Positions 6,596 to 8,462 of a DNA stretch of 8,462 bases are shown piece by piece. This stretch comes from an uncultured Prevotellaceae bacterium (GTDB taxonomy: Bacteria > Bacteroidota > Bacteroidia > Bacteroidales > Bacteroidaceae): assembly GCA_902775075.1 (NCBI GenBank), contig CACYKX010000139.1, forward strand, positions 1 through 8,462, given 5' to 3'. Under the pieces are notes generated by a model. That model saw only the letters and a list, made by a program, of their open reading frames with translations. It was not told where the DNA came from and did no database searches. The position numbers and the translations under genes were made by a program. The first letter of the stretch is position 1. Each line of letters opens with the position of its first letter.

Positions 6596-7885
6596 TTATT
6601 CGTCTTCGAATTCAACGTCCTCCTTGCGTCCGAACTCCGGATCAATATGCACGAACTTAGTAACAAGGAATGTGACCACACAACTCATCATGATGACCAC
6701 AAAGAACATCCTATAACCTAACAATTCCTGCAATGCTCCACTCACAAATCCAGGTAACATCAAACTGATGGTCATCAAGGCTGTACAGAGAGCATAATGA
6801 CTGGTTTTATAATCTCCCTGAGAGAAATAAATCAGATAAAGCATATAAGCCGTGAAACCAAATCCGTAACCGAATTGCTCCACAAAGAGACAACTGCTGA
6901 TCACCAAGATGTTATTCGTCATCATATAACTGAGCAAGATATATACACAGTCTGGTAGTGTGATGGCACAAACCATCGGCCACAGCCACTTCTTCAGTCC
7001 ATCTTTAGATACGGCCATACCACCTAGGATACCACCCAACAACAGACCTACCACGCCCACAGTACCCGAAGCCAGTCCATATTCCTGTGGCGACAATCCC
7101 AGTCCACCGTTATGTGAAGCATCGATAAGGAACAGAGGAGTAATCTTAGTAAGGAATCCTTCAGGCATTCGATAGAACAACATGAAGCAAACTGCCGTGA
7201 GCAGATATGGCTTATGAAAGAATGTAACCACTGTATGCCCAAATTCTGTCAAGATATCATGTGTAGTGACCCCTAAACGAGGGCGATCAACCTTCGGCTC
7301 TGGCAGAATATAGCGATGCCAAGCCCATAACGCAATAAACAATCCTGTAACACCATAGAAGGTAAGACTCCACGAAAAACGGATATTATTACGGAATATC
7401 ACTTGCAGATTACCCGCTATCATCACCAGTACACCTTGACCGAAAATCATAGCCAAGCGATAGAATGTACTTCTGATGCCTACAAAAAGAGACTGGTCGT
7501 GCTCACTCAATCCTAACATATAGAAGCCATCGGCTGCAATATCATGCGTGGCACTGGAGAATGCCATCAAGAAGAAAAAGAACAAGGTAGACTGCAACCA
7601 CCACACCGTAGGGATAGTGAAAGCTACCCCGGCAAGGGACGCCCCAATCAACAACTGCATAGCCACCGTCCACCAACGCTTGGTCTTGATAATATCCACA
7701 AAAGGACTCCATATCGGTTTAAGCATCCATGGCAAATTCAGCCAGGAAGTATAAAATGTAATTTCCGCATTGCTCAGACCCATCTGCTTATACATCACCA
7801 AGGATACCACGGTGACAATGACATTTGGCAGTCCTTCAGCAAAGTAAAGAGTCGGTATCCAACTCCAAGGATTTCTATTTTTCAT
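6596..7885 (-). CDS. AmpG-like MFS permease
   Basis: 429 residues with about 12 hydrophobic segments (roughly 10-31, 42-62, 72-92, 95-111, 140-162, 172-192, 227-246, 270-291, 300-320, 325-350, 365-385 and 392-411), so it is an inner-membrane transporter. Features shared with AmpG include FAEGLP at 15-20, KPIWSPFVD at 56-64 in the loop after the second helix, and SATHDIAADG at 111-120, comparable to the SASQDI segment of E. coli AmpG. AmpG brings GlcNAc-anhydro-muropeptides into the cytoplasm for recycling; that substrate is likely but not proven here. The C-terminus ends in an acidic cytoplasmic tail (EDVEFEDE). The ATG at 7885 lies 32 bp after the SpoIID-family stop, so the two genes are probably co-transcribed, and the partner's wall-cleaving role supports the muropeptide assignment. 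A general sugar or nucleoside MFS carrier is the alternative. Confidence 0.85.
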   Translation of the reverse strand: MKNRNPWSWIPTLYFAEGLPNVIVTVVSLVMYKQMGLSNAEITFYTSWLNLPWMLKPIWSPFVDIIKTKRWWTVAMQLLIGASLAGVAFTIPTVWWLQSTLFFFFLMAFSSATHDIAADGFYMLGLSEHDQSLFVGIRSTFYRLAMIFGQGVLVMIAGNLQVIFRNNIRFSWSLTFYGVTGLFIALWAWHRYILPEPKVDRPRLGVTTHDILTEFGHTVVTFFHKPYLLTAVCFMLFYRMPEGFLTKITPLFLIDASHNGGLGLSPQEYGLASGTVGVVGLLLGGILGGMAVSKDGLKKWLWPMVCAITLPDCVYILLSYMMTNNILVISSCLFVEQFGYGFGFTAYMLYLIYFSQGDYKTSHYALCTALMTISLMLPGFVSGALQELLGYRMFFVVIMMSCVVTFLVTKFVHIDPEFGRKEDVEFEDE

Positions 7886-7917
7886 GATGTTGAATCTTTA
7901 CAAATGTTTTCGTTCTT

Positions 7918-8462
7918 TTATTTATAGATTTTCTTGATATCGGCGCCCTGATAATAGTGCAACAGGATCTGGTCGTATTTGTACCCCTGTTCACCCATAA
8001 CGGCAGCACCTATCTGGCACAATCCTACTCCATGTCCCCAGCCTGCACCGATAATTTCAAACTGCTGTGGCACACCGTTAGCATCCTTCTCTGCCTTGTC
8101 TACTACAAAAGCAGAACTGTAAAGATGCGAAGAACTTAGTGTGCGACGAATCTCGAGTTCCTTACCGATAATGAAGCTCTTCTCACTTCCCACGATGCGG
8201 AGACGAGAAATTCTACCACTCTTTCCACGTTCCAAAGGTTCCAGATCCAAGATATCTCCCAAACTCATCTTAAGACTATCCTCTATCAACTGACGAATTT
8301 CCGCCTGTGTATAGGTTACTTTCCAGCGATAGAAGTCCACAGTTTCCTGATCATAATCATTCAACACCTGCGAAAGGATTTTCTTATCATTCGTGTTACA
8401 GAAAGCATCCGGTGACGTACGAATCCATTGTTCTGCATTCGCTTCCACAGTGAGATCAGGCA
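7918..8462 (-). CDS. SpoIID/LytB-domain protein, C-terminal part, 5' end outside window
   Basis: The minus-strand frame is open to the right edge, and the 181 visible residues are the C-terminal part of a longer protein. The codon at 8446-8448 is GTG and encodes an internal Val within a continuing frame, not a start. The clearest evidence is the closing SpoIID motif GAGWGHGVGLCQIGA, encoded at about 8049-8005, followed by AAVMGEQGYKYDQILLHYY and a final Ile/Lys-rich strand, all typical of the family's C-terminus. Relatives include B. subtilis SpoIID, a lytic transglycosylase acting on denuded glycan strands, and the amidase enhancer LytB. The region holding the SpoIID catalytic Glu lies beyond the window, so activity cannot be judged, nor can a signal peptide. 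This organism type does not sporulate, so a role in general peptidoglycan turnover is inferred. It precedes the AmpG-like gene by 32 bp. Confidence 0.88.
   Translation of the reverse strand, partial: PDLTVEANAEQWIRTSPDAFCNTNDKKILSQVLNDYDQETVDFYRWKVTYTQAEIRQLIEDSLKMSLGDILDLEPLERGKSGRISRLRIVGSEKSFIIGKELEIRRTLSSSHLYSSAFVVDKAEKDANGVPQQFEIIGAGWGHGVGLCQIGAAVMGEQGYKYDQILLHYYQGADIKKIYK

Noticed and set aside
7544..7927. 127-residue + strand frame opposite the MFS gene
   Set aside because: It covers the clearly conserved N-terminal half of the AmpG-like permease on the other strand and has His/Pro/Arg-rich composition without a domain.
8446..8448. GTG as the start of the SpoIID-family gene
   Set aside because: The frame continues to the window edge with plausible coding sequence, and the protein is far shorter than its family if begun here. 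The gene is cut by the window.

Overview
The window looks like an ordinary chromosomal segment of a member of the Bacteroidota, most likely the Prevotellaceae (Prevotella/Segatella type). The pointers are a hybrid two-component regulator of the HTCS kind, start codons preceded by A/T-rich leaders instead of Shine-Dalgarno sequences, -7 promoter elements of the TAnnTTTG type, a signal peptide ending in Ala-Gln, and moderate G+C. Species assignment is inference. No mobile element, RNA gene, CRISPR array or gene-free stretch above 300 bases was found.

Layout from left to right. (1) The 3' part of an HTCS sensor/regulator (kinase ATPase domain, receiver, AraC-type DNA-binding domain) runs in from the left edge on the + strand, followed by a DjlA-like membrane-anchored TerB/J-domain co-chaperone. 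(2) A two-gene minus-strand operon follows: a Nif3/YbgI-family dinuclear metal protein and then a coiled-coil C4 zinc-ribbon protein. It converges on the DjlA-like gene so tightly that the two stop codons overlap. (3) A 150-bp divergent promoter region separates that operon from a + strand operon, aguA-aguB, encoding agmatine deiminase and N-carbamoylputrescine amidase, which together convert agmatine to putrescine. It ends in a strong hairpin. (4) On the minus strand there is a small secreted TonB-C-domain protein. (5) Also on the minus strand, a SpoIID/LytB-family protein (cut by the right edge) is followed by an AmpG-like MFS permease and a second strong hairpin. This pair suggests peptidoglycan turnover and recycling.

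Functionally, AguA and AguB form a complete two-step polyamine route that needs an arginine decarboxylase from elsewhere. SpoIID/AmpG plausibly links wall cleavage to uptake of the fragments. The Nif3/zinc-ribbon pair has no established role. I see no clear evidence of a new multi-gene system. The points most worth a second look are the overlapping convergent stops, the altered G1 box in the HTCS kinase domain, the unanchored TonB-C protein, the SpoIID-AmpG pairing and the unexplained Nif3/zinc-ribbon operon.
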